A DNA stretch of 22,651 nt from JBALVO01 sp036961445 (GCA_036961445.1 JBALVO010000057.1:1-22651); one strand, 5' to 3'. Positions 7,739 to 15,723 are shown, counted from the first letter of the stretch. Notes: generated by a model not told the origin, from the letters alone. Program-made: numbers and translations.

Positions 7739-9568
7739 ATGAAAACTGAGCTGGGCAGCTTACTCATCCTGGGTTTGCTCATTACAATGGCCGGCTGCGC
7801 CGGATTGGGTCAGCCTGATACCTGCCCCGCGGGCACCCAAAACCTGCCGGACTGCCCACCGCAGGGAGCCATTGAAGATCCGTATATTACCAGCCTGCAC
7901 TGGCAGAGGACGTGGCAATCGGAGCAGGAACATCAGCTGGATATTGTTGAACTTGGAATCCACAAACTTGATATCCCGGATCAGAGTGCCCGTACCAAAT
8001 TTCTGGGCTCCAACAGTGACGATGCCGTGAAATCACTGGCGGCAAAAATATGGATGATCGAAAACGCCCAGCATACGATTGATGCGACCTACTATATTTT
8101 CAAGCGCGACCTTGTCGGCGAGGCCATGCTCGGTGCGCTGTGCAATGCTGTACAGCGCGGCGTGGATGTCCGCTTTATGGTGGACTCTCTGGGTTCTATC
8201 GATACCACGCACTCCGGTCTTAAGGCACTTGAGACTTGTGCCGACGATGCCGGCTTCATGCGCAACGAAAAAGGCGAACAAACCACCAAAAAGGCTCGCA
8301 TACAGGTGGTAGTTTTCAACGCGGTCTCGAATGTGCTGGTAAAGGTAAATCGACGCTCACACGATAAATTGCTGGTAGTCGACGGCAAGTTTCCAGCGCG
8401 CGCAATGGTCATGACAGGTGGACGCAATGTGTCATTGTCGTATTACGGCATCAATGCTGATGGCACCCCGAATCCAGATACCTATATGGACGCAGAGATT
8501 CTTTTGCGCCCTCCAATAGACGCCAAAAATAAGAGTGATCCTGTTGGCGCGGTCAGCGCGAACTATTACACGGTACTATTTTTATTCGGTGACAATAAAC
8601 GACTGAGCCCTAGCCGCACGGCAGATGCGCTGGGAATTTACGCGGCCAAAAGGGAAAAGGCTCAGGAAGCACTTGCCACCCTTAAGGCACTGCCGGTCGT
8701 AAAGCCGCAGATGGAGAGCATGGCGAGTTACCTTGAGGAAGGATGGTCCGATTCGACAGTACGTCTGGCACATGAGTTGGATAATCTCACCAACGACAAC
8801 CTGTTTTCTGACGTGACAGAAAACCTCGATAACAACGATAATTCGATATTGCACTTGATGCGACAGATTCCAGATCAGCAGTTCAAGAAACGCCGGATTG
8901 TCTCGCCTTACCTTTTTGCAACACAATACTATGATGATGAAGGCAATATCGCCGTAGACGGTGCGCAAAATGTCCTGCAATGGCTGGAGCGGAACCCGGA
9001 AACCTCGATCGAACTCATTACCAATTCCGTGCTTACGTCCGACAATTTCCCAGCTCAATCAGTTGTCGATATGAACATGGCGCCACGCTTGCTGTTAACA
9101 CCGGATTTACAAGCGGCCTGGCTGGAATCTCGCGATGACAGCGAAAGCAGCCCCGACCTGGTAGAAAGTGCGGAATGGCGACGTCTGGTCAACCATCCTC
9201 GGCTGAAAATATATGAGACCGGGAGGTTGGATGATCGATCGCTGGGCGGCAATGTCGACTATGGCAAACTTCACGCAAAGTACGTGGTCATGGACAACAT
9301 GGGCTTCGTGGGAACAACGAATTTCGACAACCGCTCCCGCCTTATCAATAATGAAATGGGCTTCTTCTTCAAAGGGGAAGAATTGGCCAACGAACTGAAT
9401 GCCGACTTCGACAGACTGAAAAGCCGGTCATACCTGTGGGGCTCTCCCGAATGGCTGGAAATGCGCCGCCGGATCTATGAGCTTGGCGGCATGAAAGGCA
9501 ACACCGCCAAGGGGCAACGAGCCATTTATAAGACCCTGAAGTTGATTGGCCTGGACAATCAGCTTTAA
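7739..9568 (+). CDS. Phospholipase D-family lipoprotein (cardiolipin-synthase-C-like)
   Basis: The ATG at 7739 is preferred over an upstream in-frame start because it yields a lipoprotein signal peptide: hydrophobic core then MAGC, with Cys20 as lipidation site and Ala at +2, which suggests outer-membrane sorting. The product is 609 aa. Two HKD motifs are intact: H208-x-K210 in SHDKLLVVDG followed by GGRNVS, and H512-x-K514 in LHAKYVVMD followed by GTTNFDNRS. Such two-HKD proteins transfer or hydrolyse phosphatidyl groups; the layout recalls E. coli ClsC (YmdC, about 473 aa) but is longer. It starts 7 bp after the stop of the exported EEP hydrolase, so the two are almost certainly co-transcribed. 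It ends 17 bp from the convergent DUF3014 gene. Phospholipase, phosphatidyltransferase and nuclease activity are all possible for this superfamily. Confidence 0.9.
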   Translation: MKTELGSLLILGLLITMAGCAGLGQPDTCPAGTQNLPDCPPQGAIEDPYITSLHWQRTWQSEQEHQLDIVELGIHKLDIPDQSARTKFLGSNSDDAVKSLAAKIWMIENAQHTIDATYYIFKRDLVGEAMLGALCNAVQRGVDVRFMVDSLGSIDTTHSGLKALETCADDAGFMRNEKGEQTTKKARIQVVVFNAVSNVLVKVNRRSHDKLLVVDGKFPARAMVMTGGRNVSLSYYGINADGTPNPDTYMDAEILLRPPIDAKNKSDPVGAVSANYYTVLFLFGDNKRLSPSRTADALGIYAAKREKAQEALATLKALPVVKPQMESMASYLEEGWSDSTVRLAHELDNLTNDNLFSDVTENLDNNDNSILHLMRQIPDQQFKKRRIVSPYLFATQYYDDEGNIAVDGAQNVLQWLERNPETSIELITNSVLTSDNFPAQSVVDMNMAPRLLLTPDLQAAWLESRDDSESSPDLVESAEWRRLVNHPRLKIYETGRLDDRSLGGNVDYGKLHAKYVVMDNMGFVGTTNFDNRSRLINNEMGFFFKGEELANELNADFDRLKSRSYLWGSPEWLEMRRRIYELGGMKGNTAKGQRAIYKTLKLIGLDNQL

Positions 9569-9585
9569 CCCCGATGGCTCGGAAA

Positions 9586-10452
9586 TTACTGCAGCAAAGC
9601 CCTGCGCAATGCTGCGGCCTGTTGTTTGATCTTAATCGTGTTATCAGGCCCCATGCGCAGCAAGTGTTTTTGCAGGGACGTGAGCTCTTCCAAAGACGGG
9701 TCACTGAATTTGTAAATAGCCTCCACCTGCTTGACTGCAATGGGCTCTCTTATCTCCGGCGTCGCGAGAATCCGATCCAGCGAGCGAATCAGGGTATTAT
9801 CAAAGTCCTCTGCCGGGTAACCCAGTCCGGCATAGGCCTGCTCAAACAAAAAACGGTACTCATGAAAGGTGTCAGTCAATTGCGCTGCATCAAAATCCAC
9901 AACCGCATCGGCATAGCTGTCATAGCGATGATAGCTTGCTGGATCAAGATACAACTGCCCGTCGGTTTGCACCACCGCAAAGGGTTTGCCTGGCGCTTTA
10001 ACCGGTAGCATTTTGCGCAGCACCAAACCCCGGCTTAAACCATCTACCAGACTAACGCTGCGTTCCACCAAAGAATCTGCGGACATTGCACCGGCGAATA
10101 ACGAAGGATCACCAGCGCTTTTGAATGCCTCGCGAATAAGCTCATCGCTGTCTTCCAGCTTAACTGCCGGAACCACGGGTGCCAGTTCCTGGGGATCAGG
10201 CGCAACCTCGACGACCCGCTGGGGAATATCAGGGGCTGCGGGGATCTCCTGTTCTACCACGGGCGTCGGAGGGGGAATCACTGCGGATGCTATTGGCGGC
10301 GCTGTACCTGGCTCGCTGACATCGCGCTGCAGATAAAAATACACCCCCAACGCTATCACAGCCGCGCCGACCAGGAGCAATCCAACAGGCAATCGGCGTG
10401 AGCCGGATGTTGTAGCGGAGAAACGGTCTTCAGCTTGTGGTTGGATATCCAT
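9586..10452 (-). CDS. DUF3014-domain membrane protein
   Basis: 288 aa. The ATG at 10452 is chosen over the one at 10467 because AGGAG lies 5 nt before it. One transmembrane helix (about residues 22-41) follows a short cytoplasmic tail; then comes a proline-rich linker (about 46-92) and a C-terminal domain resembling DUF3014, with landmark phrases PFAVVQTDGQLYLDPASYHRYD, AYAGLGYPAEDFDNTLI (split here for reading) and QKHLLRMGPDNTIKIK. The function of this domain is not known; the topology places it in the periplasm. It lies 122 bp downstream of the ammonia-lyase on the same strand, with a short palindrome in between, and is convergent with the phospholipase-D-like gene. Confidence 0.83.
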   Translation of the reverse strand: MDIQPQAEDRFSATTSGSRRLPVGLLLVGAAVIALGVYFYLQRDVSEPGTAPPIASAVIPPPTPVVEQEIPAAPDIPQRVVEVAPDPQELAPVVPAVKLEDSDELIREAFKSAGDPSLFAGAMSADSLVERSVSLVDGLSRGLVLRKMLPVKAPGKPFAVVQTDGQLYLDPASYHRYDSYADAVVDFDAAQLTDTFHEYRFLFEQAYAGLGYPAEDFDNTLIRSLDRILATPEIREPIAVKQVEAIYKFSDPSLEELTSLQKHLLRMGPDNTIKIKQQAAALRRALLQ

Positions 10453-10473
10453 GCGTGCTCCTGTCATTCGTCT

Positions 10474-10490
10474 ATCGACATAGTGTCGAT
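10474..10490. promoter_or_regulatory. Short palindrome upstream of DUF3014 gene
   Basis: ATCGACA, a TAG spacer, then TGTCGAT form a perfect 7-bp inverted repeat 21 bp before the DUF3014 start. The size and symmetry fit a dimeric repressor site; as RNA it could also form a small hairpin just before the ribosome-binding site. No convincing -35/-10 pair was found around it, so the role is open. Confidence 0.3.
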
Positions 10491-10574
10491 CGTGGATGAG
10501 TAAGTAAAGTTCAATATCCTATGGGCATAAGCACCATGGGAGCAACTGCTATTTCACCGAGTGCCTGACGACAA

Positions 10575-11519
10575 TTACCAGGGCAAATTGTCGATATCCA
10601 CATTGCCGCCACTGAGAACGATCACCACCTGCTTCCCCGCAAAGCGCTGCGGATGGTCCAGTACGACCGCCAAGCCCACCGCAGCCGAGGGCTCCACTAC
10701 CAGTTTCATCCGGGTCCACAGCAAGCGCATCGCGGCAATAATATCGCTGTCCGGGATACTTAGGATGGCATCCACATGGCGCTGAATAATGTCGAAATTA
10801 AGAGCCCCGAGCGAGGTACGCAGACCATCTGCTACCGTGTCGGGGGCGAGTTGCGGCTGTAATTGGCCCGTCTCGAAGCTTCGCCGGGCATCATCTGCCC
10901 CGGCAGGCTCGGCCCCCAGAACCTGGGTATCAGGCATGAGCGATGCGCTGGCTATAGCGCACCCGGCCAGCAAGCCGCCACCGCCCACGGGAGTAATCAG
11001 GTAATCCGGCGCATGAGGCAGCTGCTCAAAAATTTCCAATGCCGTGGTGCCCTGCCCCGCTATGACATCCGGGTGTTCATAGGGCGGTACAAAATACGCG
11101 CCGGTGCGCTCACAAATCTCGTGCAACATGGATTCTCTTGCTGCCTGAGTGGACTCACAAAACGTGATATCACCGCCATAGGAACGCACGGCCGCCACTT
11201 TTGTTACCGGCGCATTCTCCGGCATAACAATGTAAGCGGGGATATTGAGACGGCTGGCAGCCAGCGCCAGCGCAGCCGCGTGATTGCCCGAGGAATGCGT
11301 CGCCACACCGGCAGCCCGTTCCGCCTTCGACAGCGCCAACACCGCGTTGTGGGCACCGCGCGCTTTGAATGCGCCCACCTTTTGCAAGTTCTCACATTTG
11401 AACACGATGTCACAGCCGGCTTGAGCGTTAATCAATTCACTGCACAGTAACGGCGTGCGATGGACATAGGGCTTTATCCGCTCGGCGGCGGCGTGGATAT
11501 CATCGATGGTTATGCTCAC
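10575..11519 (-). CDS. PLP-dependent ammonia-lyase (serine racemase / 3-hydroxyaspartate or threonine dehydratase type)
   Basis: 314 aa from a GTG at 11519; a TTG at 11534 would add five residues and neither start has a clear ribosome-binding site. The fold-type II PLP enzyme is marked by Lys53 in NLQKVGAFKARGA, SSGNHAAALA at about 76-85, the phosphate-binding GGGG at 179-182 and SGGN near the C terminus. AEPAGADD places Glu204, Ala208 and Asp210 at the spacing of the divalent-metal site of serine racemase and threo-3-hydroxyaspartate dehydratase. There is no C-terminal ACT regulatory domain, so it is not the feedback-regulated biosynthetic IlvA. It probably removes the hydroxyl and amino groups of a beta-hydroxy amino acid, releasing ammonia and a keto acid, in the cytoplasm. 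It diverges from an aminotransferase/TAXI pair and is followed by DUF3014. Exact substrate undecided. Confidence 0.9.
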   Translation of the reverse strand: MSITIDDIHAAAERIKPYVHRTPLLCSELINAQAGCDIVFKCENLQKVGAFKARGAHNAVLALSKAERAAGVATHSSGNHAAALALAASRLNIPAYIVMPENAPVTKVAAVRSYGGDITFCESTQAARESMLHEICERTGAYFVPPYEHPDVIAGQGTTALEIFEQLPHAPDYLITPVGGGGLLAGCAIASASLMPDTQVLGAEPAGADDARRSFETGQLQPQLAPDTVADGLRTSLGALNFDIIQRHVDAILSIPDSDIIAAMRLLWTRMKLVVEPSAAVGLAVVLDHPQRFAGKQVVIVLSGGNVDIDNLPW

Positions 11520-11621
11520 CAAAACAAATGACAATGTCGTGCCGTGGCGGCAAAGACGCGCAAGGCATTAAGCGGCAAATTGCGGCGGGAAACGGGCACT
11601 ATTTCTTCTTTTGGTTAGTTT

Positions 11622-11650
11622 TTGTCACCATAAGTGTTCAAATATATCGT
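11622..11650 (+). promoter_or_regulatory. Candidate sigma70 promoter for aminotransferase operon
   Basis: TTGTCA (11622-11627, five of six matches to the -35 consensus) is followed after exactly 17 bp by TATCGT (11645-11650, four of six to the -10). Transcription would start near 11657, leaving a leader of about 200 nt before the aminotransferase ATG. Confidence 0.4.
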
Positions 11651-11656
11651 TTGTAG

Positions 11657-11854
11657 CGAGAATAACAAGCGGTAGACTACGCCTTCGATCTACCCTGGAG
11701 ATGATACCCTTCGGTGGACTGAGAAAATCGGTCAGGGTCGCAAGGACTCCATGTCTTGCAGCGGCAACCAGATTGAAATGAAGTCCATCTGTTTGGGCAG
11801 TATTGGTCGGCAAACGCCGGGCCACAGATTGATCTGGATAATAAGGAATCAGTT
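11657..11854 (+). promoter_or_regulatory. Structured 5' leader candidate of the aminotransferase gene
   Basis: This fills most of the 320-bp gene-free divergent spacer; the rest (about 11535-11621) shows nothing clear. Several stems can be drawn: GGTAGA 11671-11676 with TCTACC 11689-11694; ACCCT at 11692-11696 or at 11706-11710 with the single AGGGT 11734-11738; GACTGA 11717-11722 with TCGGTC 11728-11733 around a GAAAA loop; CAAGGAC with GTCTTG (one bulge) at 11741-11758; CGGC/GCCG 11808-11819; CAGAT/ATCTG 11825-11836, just before the ribosome-binding site AAGGA at 11843. Two of the pairings compete for the same ACC at 11692-11694. It matches no riboswitch consensus that I recognise. Could be a regulatory RNA or a chance set of short stems. 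Confidence 0.3.
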
Positions 11855-13168
11855 ATGTCAGCAGTTATCTATCCCACCACCAACTTCAAAGCCACCGAGC
11901 AGATGATCGTTGAGCGCGGCGAAGGCATTTACATTTACGACAACCACGGCAAACAGTATCTCGAAGGGATGGCCGGCCTGTGGTGTACCGGCCTGGGCTA
12001 TGCCAATCAGGAGTTAATCGACACCATCTCTGCACAGCTGTCACGACTATCGTTTACCCATATGTTTGGGGGTAAGAGTCATCAGCCGGGCATCGACCTG
12101 GCCGACAAGCTGGCCGCAATGGTGCCCGTTGCTAACGCCAAGGTGTTTTTTGGCAACTCCGGATCAGACGCCAACGACTCGCATATGAAACTGCTGCGCT
12201 ATTATTTCAACGCTATCGGCAAGCCGGAAAAACGTAAGATCATCACCCGCGAACGCGGCTACCATGGCGTCACAGTGGCCGCCGGGTCCCTGACCAGCCT
12301 TCCCGCCAACCTGGCATACTTTGACGCGCCACTGGAGGCATTAGGCATTTTGCGTACTGACCACCCCCACTATTATCGCGGCGCCAACAATGGTGAGACC
12401 GAAACAGAATTCGTCGCACGTATTACAGCAAACCTCGAGCAACTGATTCTGCAAGAAGGCCCGGAAACGATCGCAGCCTTTATCGCCGAGCCCATTACCG
12501 GCGCCAGCGGCGTCATCGTGCCACCGGCAGGCTATTATGAGAAAGTACAGGCGATACTGGATAAATATGACATCCTGTTCTGGGCAGATGAAGTGATCAC
12601 TGGTTTCGGTCGCACCGGCAACCTATTCGGCTGTGAGACCGTCAACATCAAGCAACCAGCACAAATGACTTTCGCCAAACAACTATCTTCGGCCTACTAT
12701 CCGATCAGTGCCGCAGTCATCCGCGGAGACATGTATGCCGCTATGATCGAACCCAGTGCCGAGGTAGGTGTTTTTGGCCACGGCTATACCTACTCCGGCC
12801 ATCCGGTGGGCTGCGCAGCGGCACTGAAAACGCTGGAAATCTATGAACGCGACAAACTGTATGCCAATGCAGCGACCATGGGTGATTATATGCAATCACG
12901 CCTGGCAGAATTGCGTGAACACGAAAACGTCGGGGAAGTACGCGGCGCGGGCCTGATTGCAGCAGTGGAGCTGGTAGAGGACAAGATCGCCAAAACCCCA
13001 GCTGTGGCTATGGCCAAGCGCGCCACACAGCTGTGTCAGGACAACGGTCTGATAGCGCGCAACGTGGCTGGCTGCTCCCTTGCGTTGTGCCCGCCACTGA
13101 TCATCACCCGGGCACAGGTGGATGAGATGGTCGACAAACTCAAGTTGTCGATTGAACAGGCGGTGTAA
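11855..13168 (+). CDS. Class III (omega) aminotransferase, PLP-dependent
   Basis: 437 aa, ATG with AAGGA 7 nt upstream. Class III aminotransferases move an amino group, often a terminal one, from an amine or omega-amino acid to pyruvate or another keto acid. Landmarks: GMAGLWCTGLGY near residues 38-50, NSGSDAND (phosphate binding), ERGYHGVTVAAGSLT, AEPITGASGVIVPP, WADEVITGFGRTG with the Asp that contacts the PLP nitrogen, PLP-lysine Lys275 in FAKQLSS and HGYTYSGHPVGCAA. Overall it resembles the omega-amino acid:pyruvate/putrescine/GABA transaminase branch rather than acetylornithine aminotransferase. The TAXI protein follows 6 bp later, so they form an operon. A GABA-consuming role would fit the decarboxylase 8 kb away, but that is inference; beta-alanine, taurine or diamines are alternatives. 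Confidence 0.9.
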   Translation: MSAVIYPTTNFKATEQMIVERGEGIYIYDNHGKQYLEGMAGLWCTGLGYANQELIDTISAQLSRLSFTHMFGGKSHQPGIDLADKLAAMVPVANAKVFFGNSGSDANDSHMKLLRYYFNAIGKPEKRKIITRERGYHGVTVAAGSLTSLPANLAYFDAPLEALGILRTDHPHYYRGANNGETETEFVARITANLEQLILQEGPETIAAFIAEPITGASGVIVPPAGYYEKVQAILDKYDILFWADEVITGFGRTGNLFGCETVNIKQPAQMTFAKQLSSAYYPISAAVIRGDMYAAMIEPSAEVGVFGHGYTYSGHPVGCAAALKTLEIYERDKLYANAATMGDYMQSRLAELREHENVGEVRGAGLIAAVELVEDKIAKTPAVAMAKRATQLCQDNGLIARNVAGCSLALCPPLIITRAQVDEMVDKLKLSIEQAV

Positions 13169-13174
13169 GTTACG

Positions 13175-14542
13175 GTGACAAAGCAACCAGACAGCCCCGG
13201 CGTTGGCGCATCAGTTCCCATTGCTGCCATCATTGCCTCACTCGTGGCAATCGCCCTTGTCGCGGGAGGTATCTATCTATATCGCGCCGTAAACGAGGAA
13301 GTTGCATATCGGCATCTGGTTATTGCCACTGGATCGGAGTCTGGCGCATACCACGCCCTGGGTAATGGGCTGAAGCGCATACTGGAACGCTCAGACGCCT
13401 TTAGCTCTGTACAGATCAAATCTACCGACGGCAGCGCTGATAACATGCAGTTGATCGATAGCAAGAACATGGGCGCCGATCTGGCTTTTGTTCAGGGTGA
13501 TGCCTCGCCCAGCACCAATGCGCGCCTGATAACAACCCTGTACGACGAAGTCCTGCATATTCTGGTCAGCACCGCCGGCAACAACGATATCCACAACATC
13601 TATGACCTGCAGGGCAAAAAAGTCTCTCTGGGTGCCGCCGGTTCCGGTACCCGCGGGCTGGCTAAACGCGTACTACGGCACTTCGATATTAAGGTCATGG
13701 AAGATCTGGTACTACCGCCACTGGAAACTGCGCGGGGCCTTGCCGATGGCAGCATCGATGCGGCCTTCATGCTATCTGCCATCCCCTCGGCACTGATTTC
13801 AGAACTCGCGCAGCAGGACGCGGTCCGTTTTTTGAGCCTGGCCAATGATGAGGAAACAAGCGAAGAGGGCGATGAAGCACATGCACTGGAGCTTATTTTT
13901 CCCGGGGTTCACCGCGATACCATCCCACGCTCAGCCTATGGCAGGCTACCCAAGCTAACCGCACATACGATAAGCGTTACTGCCATGCTGATCGCGCGCG
14001 AGGACCTCGACGAAGACCTGGTACGCAGTATCACCGCCATCGTATTCGGCAATCGCGCCGGTGTATCCGGGCTCGAAGGCCGTGAACTCATGATTGCCCG
14101 CAAGATTAGGGAAAACTACGACCCATCCAGCGTCAACATTCCCTACCATGGCGGTGCGATCGCCTACTACCATCGCGAAGAACCACCATTTTTTGTTGAA
14201 TACGCCGAGGCTCTCAGCCTGGGACTGACGCTTATGCTGGCAGTCTATTCCGTATTTATCGCCTTGCGAGAATGGTTCCGCCGGCGTATGAAAAATCGGG
14301 TAGACGCCTATCTGCTGGAAGTAGAGAGGCTGGCAACCGACTTTCAAACGCTGGATCATCACCAGCTGGTCAAACTGCATGCAGAAATGGAAAAGTTGCG
14401 TAGGTCAGCCTTCGCCGACCTGGTAGCCGAACGCCTGCTAGCCGATGAAGCTTTTCTTATTTTGCAGAATCACCTGCGAGACGAGCTCAGCGACATTAAG
14501 ATCCAGATTGAAAAATCAACCGGGGAGCCTGGGAATACCTAA
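13175..14542 (+). CDS. TAXI-domain (TRAP-type) binding protein with two membrane anchors
   Basis: 455 aa from a GTG six bases after the aminotransferase stop. An uncleaved-looking N-terminal helix (about 14-35) is followed by a TAXI/NMT1-like solute-binding domain (about 45-335): IATGSESGAYHALGNGLKRIL at its start, STDGSADNMQLI, DLAFVQGDA, DLQGKKVSLGAAGSGTR and GSIDAAFMLSAIPSALI are typical. Unlike ordinary secreted TAXI proteins it has a second hydrophobic segment (about 345-366) followed by RRRMKNR and a charged C-terminal tail (about 372-450) with coiled-coil-like heptads, presumably cytoplasmic. No TRAP permease gene is in the window. TAXI domains elsewhere bind glutamate and other carboxylates; ligand unknown here. 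The architecture could make it a sensor or an accessory to a distant permease. The stop codon overlaps the convergent FG-GAP gene. Confidence 0.83.
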   Translation: MTKQPDSPGVGASVPIAAIIASLVAIALVAGGIYLYRAVNEEVAYRHLVIATGSESGAYHALGNGLKRILERSDAFSSVQIKSTDGSADNMQLIDSKNMGADLAFVQGDASPSTNARLITTLYDEVLHILVSTAGNNDIHNIYDLQGKKVSLGAAGSGTRGLAKRVLRHFDIKVMEDLVLPPLETARGLADGSIDAAFMLSAIPSALISELAQQDAVRFLSLANDEETSEEGDEAHALELIFPGVHRDTIPRSAYGRLPKLTAHTISVTAMLIAREDLDEDLVRSITAIVFGNRAGVSGLEGRELMIARKIRENYDPSSVNIPYHGGAIAYYHREEPPFFVEYAEALSLGLTLMLAVYSVFIALREWFRRRMKNRVDAYLLEVERLATDFQTLDHHQLVKLHAEMEKLRRSAFADLVAERLLADEAFLILQNHLRDELSDIKIQIEKSTGEPGNT

Positions 14543-15699
14543 GGCCTGCCGGGGTTTTCATACCAGATCAAGCCGAGACCGCGGGTTGACCACCAGCTNN
14601 NNNNNNNNNNNNNNNNNNNNNNNNNNNNNNNNNNNNNNNNNNNNNNNNNNNNNNNNNNNNNNNNNNNNNNNNNNNNNNNNNNNNNNNNNNNNNNNNNNAT
14701 ACTTTTTACCCAGTATTCATGTTGCTCTGGATCCCGGGGGATTGGGTCCGGGGAGGTGATTCGCTGCTGCAGCCAGCGTCCGTTCCAGACATTATTAGCG
14801 TCGAGTTCCTTACTCACTAACCAGGCGACAGTAGCGCCGGGCACAGCAGCAGAGATATCCGCTCCCACTATTATTCGCAACGCAGATGCCGGAGCGTTGG
14901 CAGCATCGCAACGGGCAAAGTACGATTTTGTGGTATCGCTGATCAGGTGCGGTTTCCATACAGCAGAGTCACCATCAGGATGGCCCGGGTTTTCATACCA
15001 CGCAAGATGCTGCCAATAGCCAAGCAATATATCGTTCGCGCCATCGCCGTTTATATCGACAATCTCAAGGCTATCTGTCCAATTGATGTCGGCGATAGCA
15101 CGACCGCGCCAGTCGTCAGTCGTTTCCGGACCAGGATCTGCTGGTGCCTGGTACCACACTAGCTGAGCCGGCTTATTATCACTTTTGGAGCCCACCGCAA
15201 GGTCCAGTGCGCCACGACCATCGATCTGCCCGATGGCCACCTTCACAAACAAGTACTGCAACTGTGGTGCTATGGCGCGCCCGTGCCAGGACTCTTTTTT
15301 ATAGGGATTATCACGCCTGAGTAACCAGTGAATACCCACCTGTTCGCTGCGATTTTCGGTCGCCGAGACAACCGCATCGAGTTGGCCGTCGTCATCAAAA
15401 TCAGCGAACCGGGCGTCCTCGATCTTGGGAACTGGCAAGCCACCGCTGACACTGGTCCTGGTCCAGGGTTTTCTGACCAGAGCGGCACCGGGATTTTCAT
15501 GTACTAACACGTCACCGGCTTCTTCCCAGCCTGACACCGTGTCCAGATCGCCATCACCATCGATATCGAACAGGTCGACACCATCGGCACCTTCAAGTTG
15601 GTCTTCGATGGTATGCATCTTCCAAAACGGGGCGTCAACATATTCTGCCCTGCAGCCTGACAGAACAACGGCGAGTAAAATGACGACTAATGCTTTCAC
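14539..15699 (-). CDS. FG-GAP/VCBS-repeat lipoprotein, interrupted by assembly gap
   Basis: About 386 codons on paper, but 34 are unknown because of the N run. The GTG start at 15699 gives a lipoprotein signal peptide ending LSGC (Cys16). The body has beta-propeller FG-GAP/VCBS blades with calcium-loop motifs: FDIDGDGDLD, FADFDDDGQLD, a degenerate IGQIDGRGALD and VDINGDGANDI. Such propellers usually serve in surface adhesion or ligand binding. The C-terminal piece beyond the gap (SWWSTRGLGLIWYENPG) has the WYENPG phrase also found before the gap, so both sides plausibly belong to one gene, though true length and frame across the gap are not known. It starts 24 bp after the DUF3581 stop, at the tail of the minus-strand gene set. 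Confidence 0.72.
   Translation of the reverse strand: MKALVVILLAVVLSGCRAEYVDAPFWKMHTIEDQLEGADGVDLFDIDGDGDLDTVSGWEEAGDVLVHENPGAALVRKPWTRTSVSGGLPVPKIEDARFADFDDDGQLDAVVSATENRSEQVGIHWLLRRDNPYKKESWHGRAIAPQLQYLFVKVAIGQIDGRGALDLAVGSKSDNKPAQLVWYQAPADPGPETTDDWRGRAIADINWTDSLEIVDINGDGANDILLGYWQHLAWYENPGHPDGDSAVWKPHLISDTTKSYFARCDAANAPASALRIIVGADISAAVPGATVAWLVSKELDANNVWNGRWLQQRITSPDPIPRDPEQHEYWVKSXXXXXXXXXXXXXXXXXXXXXXXXXXXXXXXXXXSWWSTRGLGLIWYENPGRP
14599..14698. other. Scaffold gap of exactly 100 N
   Basis: One hundred ambiguous bases, the usual placeholder for a join of unknown length. It falls inside the FG-GAP lipoprotein gene; a repeat-rich propeller gene is a likely place for an assembler to break. 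Confidence 0.98.
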
Positions 15700-15723
15700 T
15701 ATAAAATCATCGCAGCATGATGA

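Noticed and set aside
10863..11450. 195-codon open frame on the plus strand
   Set aside because: Opposite the conserved ammonia-lyase gene; Arg/Gln/His-rich product without recognisable features.
11625..11825. 66-codon minus-strand frame in the divergent spacer
   Set aside because: GTG start without ribosome-binding site, Arg-rich product, and it covers the probable promoter and leader of the aminotransferase.
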